From: Alkalicoccobacillus murimartini
GTDB lineage: Bacteria > Bacillota > Bacilli > Bacillales > Bacillaceae_D
NCBI RefSeq assembly: GCF_030813245.1
Contig: NZ_JAUSUA010000001.1
Span: forward strand, 620,001 to 684,000
DNA length: 64,000 bases
Reading direction: 5' to 3'
The notes below the pieces were generated by a model, which saw only the letters and a program-made list of their open reading frames with translations, was not told the origin of the DNA and did not search any database. Shown here piece after piece: positions 55,094-63,703 of the stretch (position 1 is its first letter; each line of letters starts with the position of its first letter). The position numbers and the translations under genes were made by a program.

Positions 55094-55250
55094 GTTATGT
55101 ATAAGATCAACTGCTTAAACTGCCTTGATCCAAATGGACAGGGACGGAAGGAATAAATAGGCTGTCATCACTGTGTAAGGTTAGTGTGTTTGACATGCCC
55201 TCACCCTTCTTTCTCCAGGCAGAGAAGGTTTTTTTGCATGGGAACATGCA
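55094..55250 (+). promoter_or_regulatory. Structured leader of panBCD, unclassified
   Basis: Successive hairpins: GATCAA/TTGATC (about 55106-55130), TGTCATCACT pairing with AGTGTGTTTGACA (55163-55195), a terminator (CTTTCTC/GAGAAGG then seven T), and TGCATG/CATGCA with a GGAA loop just before the ribosome site. The order aptamer-like region, terminator, gene suggests attenuation. The pan motif RNA known upstream of pantothenate genes is a candidate, but I cannot match its consensus from memory. Confidence 0.45.
55209..55235 (+). terminator. Leader terminator before panB
   Basis: CTTTCTC and GAGAAGG (one G-T pair) with a six-base loop and seven T residues, 31 bases before the panB start. Confidence 0.7.
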
Positions 55251-55266
55251 GAGAGGGGAGAAGATC

Positions 55267-56115
55267 GTGAAAACAACAGCAGATTTTATGAAACGAAAGC
55301 AGACAAATGAACCGATTACGATGGTTACAGCCTACGATGCTCCATCTGCAAAATTAGCTGAGTCAGCTGGATTGGATGCTATTTTGGTAGGAGACTCATT
55401 AGGAATGGTTGTACTAGGGTATACATCTACCATCCCTGTTACGGTTGATGATATGGTATTGCATACAAAAGCGGTACGACGTGGTGCACCGAACACGTTT
55501 GTTGTGGCTGATTTGCCTCATCTTAGCTACCACGGCAGTTTTGACGCGACCTTGTCAAATGTCCGTAGACTTGTGCAAGAAGCTGGAGCGGACGCTGTAA
55601 AGCTTGAAGGCGGTGCAACGGTTTGCTCAGAAATAAAAGCATTGACGGAAGCTGGAGTACCGGTAATGGGACACATAGGTCTTACTCCTCAGTCAGTAGC
55701 GGTTATGGGCGGCTATAAAGTGCAAGGCAAAGATCGAGAAAGTGCTCGTAAATTGATTGAAGAGGCTAAGGCAGTAGAGAAGGCAGGTGCATTTAGTCTT
55801 GTGATTGAATGTGTGCCAGCCGAGCTAGGCAAGCTGATATCAGAACAAGTAACGATTCCTGTTATAGGTATTGGAGCTGGAGTCGATACAGATGGTCAAG
55901 TACTTGTCTATCATGATCTAATTGGATACGGAGATGTACATGTGCCGAAATTTGTGAAAGCATACACCAATGTAAGTGAACAGATTCAACAGGCACTTGA
56001 GTCGTACCATGATGAAGTAAAGAGACGTCAATTTCCAACTGAGGCGCACAGTTTTACGGTGAAAGAAGACGTACTGCAAGGATTATATGGGGGCAAAATT
56101 GATGAAGACAACTAA
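55267..56115 (+). CDS. panB: 3-methyl-2-oxobutanoate hydroxymethyltransferase
   Basis: Adds the hydroxymethyl group from methylene-THF to ketoisovalerate, the first step of pantothenate synthesis; 282 residues. [14 protein letters not shown] near 18, [12 protein letters not shown] near 42 and VKLEGG near 113 hold metal and substrate residues. GTG 55267 is seven bases after GAGGGGAG; the frame stays open upstream through the terminator but that is leader. Overlaps panC by 14 bases. Confidence 0.95.
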   Translation: MKTTADFMKRKQTNEPITMVTAYDAPSAKLAESAGLDAILVGDSLGMVVLGYTSTIPVTVDDMVLHTKAVRRGAPNTFVVADLPHLSYHGSFDATLSNVRRLVQEAGADAVKLEGGATVCSEIKALTEAGVPVMGHIGLTPQSVAVMGGYKVQGKDRESARKLIEEAKAVEKAGAFSLVIECVPAELGKLISEQVTIPVIGIGAGVDTDGQVLVYHDLIGYGDVHVPKFVKAYTNVSEQIQQALESYHDEVKRRQFPTEAHSFTVKEDVLQGLYGGKIDEDN

Positions 56116-56962
56116 TGCTACACATCAAATTCAAACCATAGCACAGATTCAAGCTGTTCTCGCTAATGAGCGTAGTCTTGGCCGAAGTATTGGCTTTGTT
56201 CCCACAATGGGTGCACTACACGAAGGTCATCTATCACTGATCGAACAAGCCCGAAAGGATCATGATGTGGTGGTCGTTAGCATCTTTGTTAACCCGCTTC
56301 AATTTGGCGAAGGGGAAGATTTTGAAACGTACCCTCGCGATATTCACAAAGACCAAGAAACATGTCAGGAAGCTGGAGTCGATTATGTCTTCTATCCCTC
56401 CGTTGAAGAGATGTATCCTGACGTTGCATCAGTAGAATTAAAAGTAGTTCAAGGCGTAGATGTATTATGCGGAAAAAGCAGACCTGGTCACTTTGATGGC
56501 ATGGCAACCGTTGTCTTAAAGTTGTTTCATATAATTCAACCAGATACAGCGTATTTCGGACAAAAAGATGCCCAACAGGTGGCGGTTGTGAAACAAATGG
56601 TTAAAACCCTTGCTGTTCCAGTATCTATTCATGCTTGTCCAACCGTACGAGAGAGTGACGGGTTAGCTAAAAGCTCAAGAAATGTTTACTTAACGGCTGA
56701 AGAGAGAAAGCAAGCGCCTATGCTATATCAGTCACTTCTCGACGTGAAACCACTGGCACTCTCTGGGGCACAACGAGATGAATTAATCTCGTTTGTTCGA
56801 GATCGGATATCTACTATCTCAAGTGGAGAGATTGATTACGTGGACGTACTTTCTTACCCTAAGCTGGAAGCGGAAGCATCGCTTTCTGGTACGATCATTA
56901 TAGCTTTGGCTTATCAATTCAGCAGGGCACGATTAATTGATCATATTCTAATCGAAGTTTAA
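56102..56962 (+). CDS. panC: Pantothenate synthetase
   Basis: ATP-dependent joining of pantoate and beta-alanine; 286 residues. The nucleotidyl motif [17 protein letters not shown] is near 34 and the KMSKS-like KSSRNVYL near 190, with FGQKDAQQ near 153. ATG 56102 lies within the end of panB. It forms panBCD with its neighbours. Confidence 0.95.
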   Translation: MKTTNATHQIQTIAQIQAVLANERSLGRSIGFVPTMGALHEGHLSLIEQARKDHDVVVVSIFVNPLQFGEGEDFETYPRDIHKDQETCQEAGVDYVFYPSVEEMYPDVASVELKVVQGVDVLCGKSRPGHFDGMATVVLKLFHIIQPDTAYFGQKDAQQVAVVKQMVKTLAVPVSIHACPTVRESDGLAKSSRNVYLTAEERKQAPMLYQSLLDVKPLALSGAQRDELISFVRDRISTISSGEIDYVDVLSYPKLEAEASLSGTIIIALAYQFSRARLIDHILIEV

Positions 56963-56976
56963 AGGAGACTTTATTA

Positions 56977-57360
56977 ATGTTTGTAACTATGATGAAATCG
57001 AAAATCCATCGTGCAACGATTACGGAATCGGACTTAAATTATGTTGGGAGTATTACCATTGATGAGGACATCATGAAAGCTGTGAACATCCTTGAGAATG
57101 AAAAAGTACAGATTGTAAATAATCATAATGGAGCCAGGTTCGAAACCTATGTAATTAAAGGTGAGGCAGGTAGCGGGCAAATATGTGTCAATGGTGCAGC
57201 AGCTCGACTTGTGCAGCCGGGGGACACGATTATCATTATTGCTTATGCAATGATGGAGGCAGCAGAAGCAAAAGAATTTCATCCTCAAGTTGCCATTATG
57301 AATCAAGATAACCAGATTGATCAATTGCTTGGTACAGAACCAGCTTATACCGTATTATAA
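56977..57360 (+). CDS. panD: Aspartate 1-decarboxylase
   Basis: Makes beta-alanine from aspartate; 127 residues. Self-cleaves at the Gly-Ser bond in YVGSITID (Ser near 25) to give the pyruvoyl cofactor; the downstream NGAAARL segment near 72 is conserved. AAAGGAG precedes the ATG. Confidence 0.96.
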   Translation: MFVTMMKSKIHRATITESDLNYVGSITIDEDIMKAVNILENEKVQIVNNHNGARFETYVIKGEAGSGQICVNGAAARLVQPGDTIIIIAYAMMEAAEAKEFHPQVAIMNQDNQIDQLLGTEPAYTVL

Positions 57361-57367
57361 AACGCAT

Positions 57368-57419
57368 AAAACCCCTCATCCGTTGCACACTGAGTAAAAA
57401 GAACGGGAGAGGGGTTTTT
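57368..57419 (+). terminator. Terminator after panD, overlapping the next ribosome site
   Basis: AAAACCCCTC and GAGGGGTTTT (perfect 10 bp) with an inner CCGTT/AACGG helix. The 3' arm GAGGGG is also the only ribosome site for the gene starting at 57422. Confidence 0.88.
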
Positions 57420-57421
57420 GT

Positions 57422-58399
57422 ATGGAGAAATGGCTTGGAGAATGGGAAGCAATGTACAAAGAGGTCTGCGAGCTTATCACAAAGGGTGAACACAATGAAA
57501 TGTTGACGGCTGTAGAACAATTGGAGCAGCAATCAGCGACTTTGCTTGATCTGTGGACGCTAATGGATGAAAAGTTAATTGATTTAAAGCAATACGTTGA
57601 AACGTTTGAAGCGCATGATGATTCTGTTTATCATTCAATAGGGACAGAATGCTTTGAACAAAATCAAATCAAACGAGCGACCATTTGTCTCAGTTCAGAG
57701 AAAGCCAATGGCCAATCTGAGGAATGGCGACGATTGTTTCTTGCGTATGCGTATTTAATGAGTGGAAAGAAAGATGAGACAGTGGAGCAGTTCATCTATT
57801 TGATTCAGACGGCTAAGCAAGCAAGTGTAAAACATTTCAGCTACGCGGGATTAGGATGTTATTATACAGTGAATGGGCAAGTGGACCGTGGTGCTGAATT
57901 ATTTGAACAAGCAAAATCTCTAACACCGACCTCAGATGTCGTGTATAATTTAGGTGTATGTTACTATTTATCTGGGGCGTTTCATTTGTCTGCTGAACAC
58001 TTTGAATTGTATGCGAAGCATGTTGATCAAGATGCAGAGGCGATTTGCTTTCATGGCTTGGTCAGAATGAAGCTTAATCAAAGTCATCAGGCAAGAACAT
58101 TATGGACACAAGCTTTAAGCTTATATGAACAACCTGAGGAATTAACCAGGCTTGCCTTATTATCAGAGTGGTATGGTCACCATGAATTGGCTGTATGCTG
58201 TTACCAAAAAGCATTAACTAAAGGGGCAGACCCTACTCAGATGGAGCATGGGATGGCTTGGAATTACGCTTTAGGTGATAAGTTGCAAGAAGCTTGGCCA
58301 ATTTTTAATCGCCTCATAAAAGAACAACCTAACAATCTGCACATTAAGCGGTCACTATATCATCTTGGCCGTCTCTTTGAAGAAAAACAAAGAACGTGA
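57422..58399 (+). CDS. TPR-repeat protein of unknown function
   Basis: A 325-residue soluble protein of tetratricopeptide-like helix pairs (about 100-300; for example GAELFEQAKSLTPTSDVVYN and FEQAKxLTP-type spacing), with a less regular N-terminal 90 residues. It lies between panD and dinG. Its ribosome site is inside the panD terminator stem, so it would be expressed from read-through RNA or an internal promoter. It is unlike YpiA in sequence. Function unknown. Confidence 0.75.
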   Translation: MEKWLGEWEAMYKEVCELITKGEHNEMLTAVEQLEQQSATLLDLWTLMDEKLIDLKQYVETFEAHDDSVYHSIGTECFEQNQIKRATICLSSEKANGQSEEWRRLFLAYAYLMSGKKDETVEQFIYLIQTAKQASVKHFSYAGLGCYYTVNGQVDRGAELFEQAKSLTPTSDVVYNLGVCYYLSGAFHLSAEHFELYAKHVDQDAEAICFHGLVRMKLNQSHQARTLWTQALSLYEQPEELTRLALLSEWYGHHELAVCCYQKALTKGADPTQMEHGMAWNYALGDKLQEAWPIFNRLIKEQPNNLHIKRSLYHLGRLFEEKQRT

Positions 58400-58448
58400 A
58401 GAAAATAGAAAATAAGCAGCAATTGTAGATGGTAAATAGAGGTGAAAA

Positions 58449-61262
58449 ATGAGTAAGAAATACGTTGTACTAGATCTTGAAACGACGGGTCATTCTGTTG
58501 CAAAAGGGGACCGAATGATACAAATTGGTGCTGTCAAATTACAGGATGGAAAAATCGTCGATCGATTTGTTACATTCATTAATCCAGAGCAGCCCATCAG
58601 TTCATTCATTCAAGAATTGACCGGTATTTCTGATGAGGATGTTAAAGATGCTCCTCTGTTTCGTGATGTCGCTTCAGAACTACTTGATTTTATGAATGAC
58701 TGTGCGTTTGTGGCACACAATGTACAGTTTGATTGGGGGTTTCTCTCTAATCAATTAAAGATGGAAGGCTATGTTGTTCCAAAGACCGCTATATACGATA
58801 CGGTAGAGCTCTCTCGAATTCTCATGCCTAAAGAAGAAAGCTACAAATTAGGTATGCTTGCTGAACAAATGGGCTTTACGCATGATCGTCCCCATCAAGC
58901 AGACAGCGATGCAGAAGCAACAGCAATGATTTTTCTGCACGTCTTAAAAAAACTAAAAGAGTTGCCTCTTTTAACGCTGCAGCAGTTATTGCCGCTAAGT
59001 AAACGATACAAAAGCCATATACAAATAGATATTCAAGATTTAATTACAGATAAATTAAAAACAGGGGACACCGGTGAGAAAGACTACGATTGTTTTCGTG
59101 GGTTAGCCTTAAAACATAAGCCGCAAGAACCCGAGGAAGAAAAAATCGATCAGTCAGCTGTTGATGAGGCGCGAGAATCATTTTTACAAACAGGAGAAGC
59201 TTTGGCGACAGCGATTCACCAATATGAACATCGTAAAGGCCAGCAACAAATGATTCACTCGGTTTACCAAGCCTTTTCTCAAAATGAGCATGCAATGATT
59301 GAAGCGGGTACTGGCACTGGGAAAAGTTTAGCCTATCTCATACCTTCTGCATTTTATGCGTATGAAAGTAAAAAACCAGTTGTAATTAGTACTCAAACCA
59401 TTCCATTACAAGATCAACTTCTTTCTCGTGATGTGCCATTACTACGTAAAATTTTGCCTTTTCCAATTCGATTTACGTTGTTAAAAGGGAGAAGTCATTA
59501 TTTGGACCTTCGAAAATTTGAATTGAGTTTAGAGTCAAACCTCGACCAATCTTATGATGTGATTTTAAGCAAATCCCAAATTTTAATATGGTTAACTGAA
59601 ACTGAATTTGGTGACATCGAAGAATTGAATTTACCTTCTGGAGGAAGAAGCCTATGGTATGAAATCCAAAGTGATGCTGCCTCAGATTTAGGTAGATACA
59701 GTCCATGGTTTTCTCGTTGTTTTTATCATCGTGCAAGAAAAAGAGCGCAAGAAGCACATGTGATTATTACCAATCATGCATTGCTATTAACGGACCTAGT
59801 ACATAATCAGCCTTTATTACCATCATATAGTCATGTGGTTATGGATGAAGCCCATCACTTGGAAGATACTGCGAGTGAACGTTTAGGCTTAAAGTCAGAT
59901 TATCTATCGTTTGCTTTTCTCCTACAAAGACTAGGTGATACGAGTGATGAAGGGATTCTCTATAAGATGGCTTCGCTCGCAAAAAAAGCGGGTCACGAGT
60001 CAACTAAGTGGGCAGAGTGTGCTGAAGAACTTGCTGAGGCGAAGGATGAGCTGGATGAATTATTCAGGATGATTCACGCCTATGCTCTTCAAGCAAAAAA
60101 ACGAGCCTCGTCAGATACTGGTCGTGCGCGATATGCCTATAAGGCTTTTGAAGAAACGGGTGAACTTTGGTCAGCTATCATTGAATGTGCTATGCGTGTT
60201 CATGCGTCTCTATCCGGTGTATGCCTGCAATTGGCGTCTCTTATCGCTCCGATGGATGACGGTCAAGTAGACCTTGTCTATCGTGAACGTGCCGTTTGGG
60301 CAGATGGAAGTCGAATGATTGCTTCTTTGCTTGAAGAAGATGATCATTTATATGAACTATTACTTGAATATGATGAAAATCAAGTGTATTGGATTGAAGC
60401 AGAACCTAAAGGGGCAAAAAATGCGACATTTCTTTATAGTAAACCAATTGATGTGTCTGAACGATTAGCGGATGATTTTTTTGGTCGTAAGAAAAGTGTT
60501 ATTTTGACGTCTGCTACTTTAACGGTTAACGGCTCTTTTGATTATCAAAAAAACAAACTTGGTCTACAAGATTTTGGTGTGTTAACGTCTTTGATTGAAT
60601 CTCCATTTTCATATCTTGAACAAGCCAAAGTTTTAATCCCATCTGATCTTCCTGCGATAAAGGATGTGAGTGATCAGGAGTTTGCTGTTGAAGTTGCGAT
60701 TAAGATCTGGCGCATAGCAGAAGTAAGCAAAGGGAAACTAATGGTTTTGTTCACTTCATATGAAATGCTTCGCCAAGTGTACCAATACGTAAAAGATTTT
60801 AATGAACATGAAATGTTTCAGTTAGTTGGACAGGGTATAACGAGTGGAAGCCGAGCAAAGCTTATGAAAATGTTTAAGCAGTCGGAATATGGCATGTTAT
60901 TTGGGACGAGTAGCTTTTGGGAAGGCATTGATTTACCTGGAGATGAATTGAAGCATTTAATCATTGTGCGATTACCTTTTTCACCACCTGATGAGCCATT
61001 GTTAAAGGCTCAACTCGATCAAGCAAAGGAACTGGGCAAAAACCCATTTATGGAAGTATCACTTCCGCAAGCCATTATCCGATTTAAACAAGGGTTCGGC
61101 CGACTTATTCGAACTCAACAGGATACAGGCTGTGTCTTTGTCTTTGATCGGCGGATCTCTACAACAAGATATGGTTCGTTGTTTATCAAATCTTTGCCAA
61201 ATGTACCTGTACATGAAGGGAAATTGGAGGATTTACTTGAAGAACATCTTTCGTTTCTTTAG
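58449..61262 (+). CDS. dinG: DinG-family exonuclease/helicase
   Basis: Large protein of 937 residues. An N-terminal DnaQ-like 3'-5' exonuclease domain (about 1-165) has VLDLETTGHS and the later HNVQFDWGFL and HQADSDAEAT metal motifs. An XPD/DinG superfamily 2 helicase follows, with Walker A AGTGTGKSLAYL near 283 and DEAH box MDEAHHLED near 465. The Walker lysine is intact. The four-cysteine iron-sulfur cluster typical of E. coli DinG is not evident, as in other Firmicutes. Probable role in DNA repair or processing. Confidence 0.93.
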   Translation: MSKKYVVLDLETTGHSVAKGDRMIQIGAVKLQDGKIVDRFVTFINPEQPISSFIQELTGISDEDVKDAPLFRDVASELLDFMNDCAFVAHNVQFDWGFLSNQLKMEGYVVPKTAIYDTVELSRILMPKEESYKLGMLAEQMGFTHDRPHQADSDAEATAMIFLHVLKKLKELPLLTLQQLLPLSKRYKSHIQIDIQDLITDKLKTGDTGEKDYDCFRGLALKHKPQEPEEEKIDQSAVDEARESFLQTGEALATAIHQYEHRKGQQQMIHSVYQAFSQNEHAMIEAGTGTGKSLAYLIPSAFYAYESKKPVVISTQTIPLQDQLLSRDVPLLRKILPFPIRFTLLKGRSHYLDLRKFELSLESNLDQSYDVILSKSQILIWLTETEFGDIEELNLPSGGRSLWYEIQSDAASDLGRYSPWFSRCFYHRARKRAQEAHVIITNHALLLTDLVHNQPLLPSYSHVVMDEAHHLEDTASERLGLKSDYLSFAFLLQRLGDTSDEGILYKMASLAKKAGHESTKWAECAEELAEAKDELDELFRMIHAYALQAKKRASSDTGRARYAYKAFEETGELWSAIIECAMRVHASLSGVCLQLASLIAPMDDGQVDLVYRERAVWADGSRMIASLLEEDDHLYELLLEYDENQVYWIEAEPKGAKNATFLYSKPIDVSERLADDFFGRKKSVILTSATLTVNGSFDYQKNKLGLQDFGVLTSLIESPFSYLEQAKVLIPSDLPAIKDVSDQEFAVEVAIKIWRIAEVSKGKLMVLFTSYEMLRQVYQYVKDFNEHEMFQLVGQGITSGSRAKLMKMFKQSEYGMLFGTSSFWEGIDLPGDELKHLIIVRLPFSPPDEPLLKAQLDQAKELGKNPFMEVSLPQAIIRFKQGFGRLIRTQQDTGCVFVFDRRISTTRYGSLFIKSLPNVPVHEGKLEDLLEEHLSFL

Positions 61263-61287
61263 GTGAAATTGAAAGGAGAGAACATCA

Positions 61288-62604
61288 ATGAATACTTTAC
61301 TAACGAATGTGCGGATAGCGACTTTAGATGATACATTCACTATTATTGATCATGGGTATGTAGTTATCACTGATAAAATCTTTACGCACGTTGAATCTGG
61401 AGACCCACCGGAACATGTAAAGAAACAAGCAGATCGTATTCGAAATATGCAAGGTAAATGGCTACTACCTGGTCTTTATAACACACATGGTCACGCGGCG
61501 ATGACGTTAATGCGCGGCTATGAGGATGATCTGCCATTAGATCGGTGGTTAAAGGAGAAGATTTGGCCATTTGAAGGAAAGCTTGATCGTGAGGCTGTTA
61601 CGGCAGGTCGGGCATTAGCAATGAGTGAAATGATTAAATCAGGCACCATTGGATTTTTAGAGATGTATCACCTATTTATGGACGACTTTGCAGAGCAAAT
61701 CAAAGACACAGGCATGAGGGCTGTGTTAACCCGGTCTGTAATCGGTCTATGTTCCCGAGAGGAGCAGGACGCAAAATTAGACGAATCCGCTGCATTTGCC
61801 GCTAGCTGGAATGGAGAAGCGGACAATCGGATTCATACCATGCTTGCGCCACACGCACCTAATACATGCCCAATTGACTACATTAAACGAATTGTTGAAC
61901 GAGCGGTTGATCTTCAGTTGCCCGTACATATGCACCTTGCAGAAACAAAAAAAGAAGTGGATGATCACTATAAAATGCATGGGATGCATCCACTTGATCA
62001 GCTAGATCAATATGGTCTTTTAAATCAGGTTCAATGGTTGTTTGCACATGGTGTTCATCTAGAACAAAAACACATTGAGTTGTTAGCAGAAACAAAGGCC
62101 TTAATTAGTCATAATCCTATTAGTAACTTAAAGCTTGGTTCTGGAATGGCCCCTTTATCTCAAATGCTTCAATCAAATGTCTCTGTATCGATTGGCTGTG
62201 ATGGCGTCTCTGCTAATAACACCTTGGATATGTGGGAAGAGCTACGTATGGCTGTCCTGCTTCAAAAAGGGCTTCTCCAGCAGGCTGACGCAATAAACGT
62301 TAAACAAGCGTTGCGCATGGTCACAAAAGAAGGCGCCACTGCATTACAAACGGGTCAACCAGGAATGATCACAGTCGGTGCAGAAGCTGATTGTATTCTT
62401 CTTGATCAAACGGCAGCTCATTTGCAACCAGAGCAACAACTTCACTCCCATCTTGTTTATGCCGCTAGAGGATCAGATGTAACAGATGTGTATGTACAAG
62501 GACGGAGTTTGTTGGAGAATAAACAGTTAATAACCTTAGATGAAGAGAAGATTCGGTTTGAGGCAAACGAGCAGTTTGCTAAAGTTGCTCATTCAATAAT
62601 ATAA
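61288..62604 (+). CDS. mtaD: MtaD-type 5'-methylthioadenosine/S-adenosylhomocysteine deaminase
   Basis: Amidohydrolase of 438 residues. Metal ligands are seen in YNTHGHAAMTLMRG near 65, HMHLAET near 212, and SIGCDGVSANN near 297, with the GKDAD-like closing motif VGAEADCILLD. Family members deaminate adenosine-type nucleosides. In the futalosine route a member of this family deaminates aminodeoxyfutalosine, which fits mqnA being in the same window; that assignment is inference. AAAGGAGAG ribosome site, terminator downstream. Confidence 0.82.
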   Translation: MNTLLTNVRIATLDDTFTIIDHGYVVITDKIFTHVESGDPPEHVKKQADRIRNMQGKWLLPGLYNTHGHAAMTLMRGYEDDLPLDRWLKEKIWPFEGKLDREAVTAGRALAMSEMIKSGTIGFLEMYHLFMDDFAEQIKDTGMRAVLTRSVIGLCSREEQDAKLDESAAFAASWNGEADNRIHTMLAPHAPNTCPIDYIKRIVERAVDLQLPVHMHLAETKKEVDDHYKMHGMHPLDQLDQYGLLNQVQWLFAHGVHLEQKHIELLAETKALISHNPISNLKLGSGMAPLSQMLQSNVSVSIGCDGVSANNTLDMWEELRMAVLLQKGLLQQADAINVKQALRMVTKEGATALQTGQPGMITVGAEADCILLDQTAAHLQPEQQLHSHLVYAARGSDVTDVYVQGRSLLENKQLITLDEEKIRFEANEQFAKVAHSII

Positions 62605-62637
62605 AAGGATGCACAAAGTGTTTTGCGCACCCTTTTA
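62603..62637. terminator. Terminator after mtaD
   Basis: AAAAGG...CCTTTT with GTGC/GCGC pairs inside; its symmetry lets it also stop minus-strand transcripts. Confidence 0.75.
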
Positions 62638-62674
62638 CTGAGGTATGGGTGAAGGTTTTTAGATTGGCTCAGCC

Positions 62675-62860
62675 TTAACTTGTTTCATCAGCTGTTGAAC
62701 GCGAATTTGACTTAAAATAAGAATACGGAAATTCAGTTTGTTTAATCGATACCGGCCATAGCGTATCCGTTGTGTCGCCTTGCCGGCTTAAAAGAGAAAT
62801 ACATTGCTTATGCTGCTGATACCAATCGGCTGTTTGCAGGCCGCCTTTGCCTTTTTTCAT
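62675..62860 (-). CDS. Small hypothetical protein, possibly sporulation-expressed
   Basis: A 61-residue ORF on the minus strand with a strong ribosome site, AAGGGGGG, eight bases before its ATG. A sigma-E-like promoter (TTATATCT, 14 bases, CATACTAA at 62919-62890) lies about 30 bases upstream. The protein is hydrophilic, with a basic start MKKGKGG and a serine/threonine-rich end; no membrane helix. I do not recognise it. Confidence 0.5.
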   Translation of the reverse strand: MKKGKGGLQTADWYQQHKQCISLLSRQGDTTDTLWPVSIKQTEFPYSYFKSNSRSTADETS

Positions 62861-62889
62861 GTTGCGCGCCCCCCTTCACTGGCGTAAGC

Positions 62890-62919
62890 TTAGTATGAGT
62901 CATTGGTTCTAAGATATAA
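62890..62919 (-). promoter_or_regulatory. Sigma-E-like promoter on the minus strand
   Basis: TTATATCT and CATACTAA with a 14-base spacer, the same spacing as the spoIVA promoter. Confidence 0.4.
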
Positions 62920-62974
62920 CAGGCAATACCTGCAATGTATAGATCATCATAAAAGGGACTAGGAGGAAATGTTT

Positions 62975-63145
62975 ATGGGTTCAAAAAAAGAAGTTCTATC
63001 GACTGTGAAAATTCAAAAAGCGCCAGATGTGTATAAAGTAGTTGATTCCTTAAATCGTACGTTAAAGGATCGAGATTTACTTTTTGGGTTAGCATTAGAT
63101 GAAGACGATGATCAAAAAATGGTCTTTACCATTTACAAAACCTAA
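62975..63145 (+). CDS. ypmA: YpmA, DUF4264 protein
   Basis: A 56-residue protein with a beta-alpha-beta look (EVLSTVKIQKAPDVYKVVD, DLLFGLALDED, KMVFTIYKT). It matches B. subtilis YpmA in size, position before ypmB-aspB and overall pattern; function unknown. AGGAGG lies eight bases before the ATG. Confidence 0.85.
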   Translation: MGSKKEVLSTVKIQKAPDVYKVVDSLNRTLKDRDLLFGLALDEDDDQKMVFTIYKT

Positions 63146-63156
63146 CGGAGGAAGCT

Positions 63157-63642
63157 ATGAAGAAATGGGTAATAATTGGTCTTATTTTGTTCGCTTTGAT
63201 TGTAACGAGTGCTTCTGTGTATGCCTATACGACTGTTCGCTCGCCTATTACAGATGGGTATGATCAGGCTGAGCAAACGCTTCTTGACTCAGGTGATCTG
63301 GAAACAGTAGAGGACATTTCATATTTCCACGGAAGAGATTCCTACTATGTGTTAAGAGGTCTCGATGCGGATGGTGATCAGGCGATTGCTTGGATAAAAC
63401 AAGACTTTGAAGAATCAGCAATTCTTAGAAAAGAAGCTGAAGGAATATCAGCTGAAGAAGCTGAAGCAATCGCTGTAGAAGCGGTAAACCCTAATCGAAT
63501 TCAATCGGTTAAGGTTGGTATAGAAGGAAATACTCCTTTATACGAAATTAAATTTATTTCAGAATCAGATCAACAAGGGTATTATTATGTAGCTTTTTCG
63601 GATGGAACATTTCTGAAGCGATATAATTTAAGAATGGACTAA
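63157..63642 (+). CDS. ypmB: YpmB, PepSY-like membrane-anchored protein
   Basis: A 161-residue protein with one N-terminal transmembrane helix (about 4-24) and an extracytoplasmic part containing two PepSY-like halves (about 45-90 and 95-160, the second starting ISAEEAEAIA). It is conserved between ypmA and aspB. Function unknown; related domains often inhibit or bind peptidases. AACGGAGG ribosome site. Confidence 0.85.
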   Translation: MKKWVIIGLILFALIVTSASVYAYTTVRSPITDGYDQAEQTLLDSGDLETVEDISYFHGRDSYYVLRGLDADGDQAIAWIKQDFEESAILRKEAEGISAEEAEAIAVEAVNPNRIQSVKVGIEGNTPLYEIKFISESDQQGYYYVAFSDGTFLKRYNLRMD

Positions 63643-63703
63643 TACTTGATTGTCGAACATGGGTCTCTTATAGTAAAAGAGGACTGTGAGAGGAGAGATA
63701 GAT

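Noticed and set aside
55021-55266. Possible T-box in the panB leader
   Set aside because: No T-box sequence of the AGGGTGGNACCGCG type and no S-turn motif is present.
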